Assembly (NCBI GenBank): GCA_021817025.1
Contig: JAKAWF010000208.1
Span: 1-6,298 of the forward strand
Length of the DNA stretch: 6,298 nt
DNA from: a bacterium
GTDB lineage: Bacteria; Chloroflexota; Dormibacteria; UBA8260; Bog-877
Direction of reading: 5' to 3'
Part shown: in pieces, positions 5,886-6,298 of the stretch
How the letters are laid out: each line of letters begins with the position of its first letter
How positions within the stretch are numbered: the stretch's first letter is position 1
Made by a program: the position numbers and the translations under genes
Notes under the pieces: model-generated
Seen by the model: only the letters and a program-made list of their open reading frames with translations
Database searches by the model: none
Told to the model about the DNA's origin: nothing

Positions 5886-6298
5886 GGCTTCACCCAACTC
5901 CGGGGCTGCCACCCTTGCCCGAACGCTGCGGCCCGAGCGCGTCTCGCAGCGGCCGTCGCCTGGATAGGTGACACCAATTGGAGGAAGAACAGCCTGACCG
6001 TGTCCTCCAACTCGGCGGCCACGACATCGCCATCGGCACAGGCGGCCGGGTTGACTACCAGCAGCCGCCGACCCGCGCTCTTGAGGCAAGCTTCGAGGAG
6101 TTCGGCGTTCACGCTGGCTAGGCGGTCCGCCGTCTCCACAACGATGACGTCGATCAGCCCGTGGGTGAGCAGCCGACGCAGGCGGGGGCGGTGGCGGCTT
6201 ACCCCGGAGGCCACCTCCCGTTCGATGCGTACCACATGCAGCCCTTCCTCTTCGGCAGCCGCCTGTAAGACCGCTACCTGGCGGTCGAGGTCCCCCGC
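5882..6298 (-). CDS. IS607-like serine recombinase (resolvase domain), 3' part; 5' end beyond window
   Basis: The frame is open from the window edge to a TGA at 5884-5882, giving 138 residues; the start lies outside. The visible part aligns with the resolvase fold: GDLDRQVAVLQAAAEEEGL (conserved Gln of the first motif), REVASGVSRHRPRLRRLL (second motif with the conserved Arg), then DVIVVETADRLASVNAELLEA and GRRLLVVNP. The layout, including a short Ala/Arg-rich end (AAARRARAAA) and no large C-terminal domain, fits IS607-type TnpA enzymes, whose MerR-like DNA-binding domain would lie upstream. The nucleophile serine is out of view. The DRLxR motif reads DRLAS, so the arginine matching R71 of gamma-delta resolvase is Ser. 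No tnpB follows; the stop overlaps the tadE start as ATGA. The internal GTG at 6235 is not the real start, since family residues continue before it. It may be a relic or a regulator retained in the operon. Confidence 0.82.
   Translation of the reverse strand, partial: AGDLDRQVAVLQAAAEEEGLHVVRIEREVASGVSRHRPRLRRLLTHGLIDVIVVETADRLASVNAELLEACLKSAGRRLLVVNPAACADGDVVAAELEDTVRLFFLQLVSPIQATAAARRARAAAFGQGWQPRSWVKP

Noticed and set aside
5886..6089. An upstream extension of the first tadE frame
   Set aside because: It only re-reads the recombinase gene in another frame and would place about 70 residues before a typical pilin leader.

Overview
The window looks like part of the chromosome of a high-GC bacterium. 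It holds a tight, one-direction operon for a Tad/Flp-type pilus, a type IVc pilus or type II secretion-like machine. Every gene reads on the minus strand, so transcription runs from base 6298 towards base 1. G and C dominate third codon positions, several starts have AGGAG or GGAGG ribosome-binding sites, and no outer-membrane secretin (CpaC/RcpA) or pilotin is visible. This suits a single-membrane, actinobacterial-like or related high-GC lineage, but the taxon cannot be fixed from this sequence.

In transcription order the window carries: (1) the 3' part of an IS607-like serine recombinase (5882-6298, cut by the window edge); (2) and (3) two TadE-type pseudopilins (5409-5885 and 4939-5412); (4) a short TadG-like pseudopilin-related protein (4394-4942); (5) a CpaB/RcpC-like SAF-domain protein (3699-4376); (6) a CpaE/TadZ-like P-loop protein with a degraded Walker A motif (3008-3697); (7) the CpaF/TadA motor ATPase (1534-2994); (8) the TadB inner-membrane platform protein (620-1537); and (9) the N-terminal 209 residues of TadC (1-627, cut by the window edge). 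TadC and the recombinase have no stop codon before the window edge. I translated both by hand to the ends of the window.

The genes are packed almost without gaps. Four junctions are ATGA stop/start overlaps, tadB and tadC overlap by 8 bases, and the remaining gaps are 1, 13 and 17 bases. No promoter or terminator fits inside, so the window is the interior of one transcript. CpaF should power the machine on the TadB/TadC membrane platform, the CpaE-like protein should localise or modulate it, and the TadE/TadG-like proteins should be minor pilins or assembly factors. CpaB in this setting is an envelope-anchored assembly protein. The major Flp prepilin and the TadV/CpaA prepilin peptidase are not in the window.

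The two most unusual points are the serine recombinase translationally coupled to the front of the pilus operon, with one catalytic arginine replaced by serine, and the CpaE-like protein that has lost both lysines of its deviant Walker A motif. Together they suggest that two normally enzymatic folds have been kept here for other roles, which is an inference.
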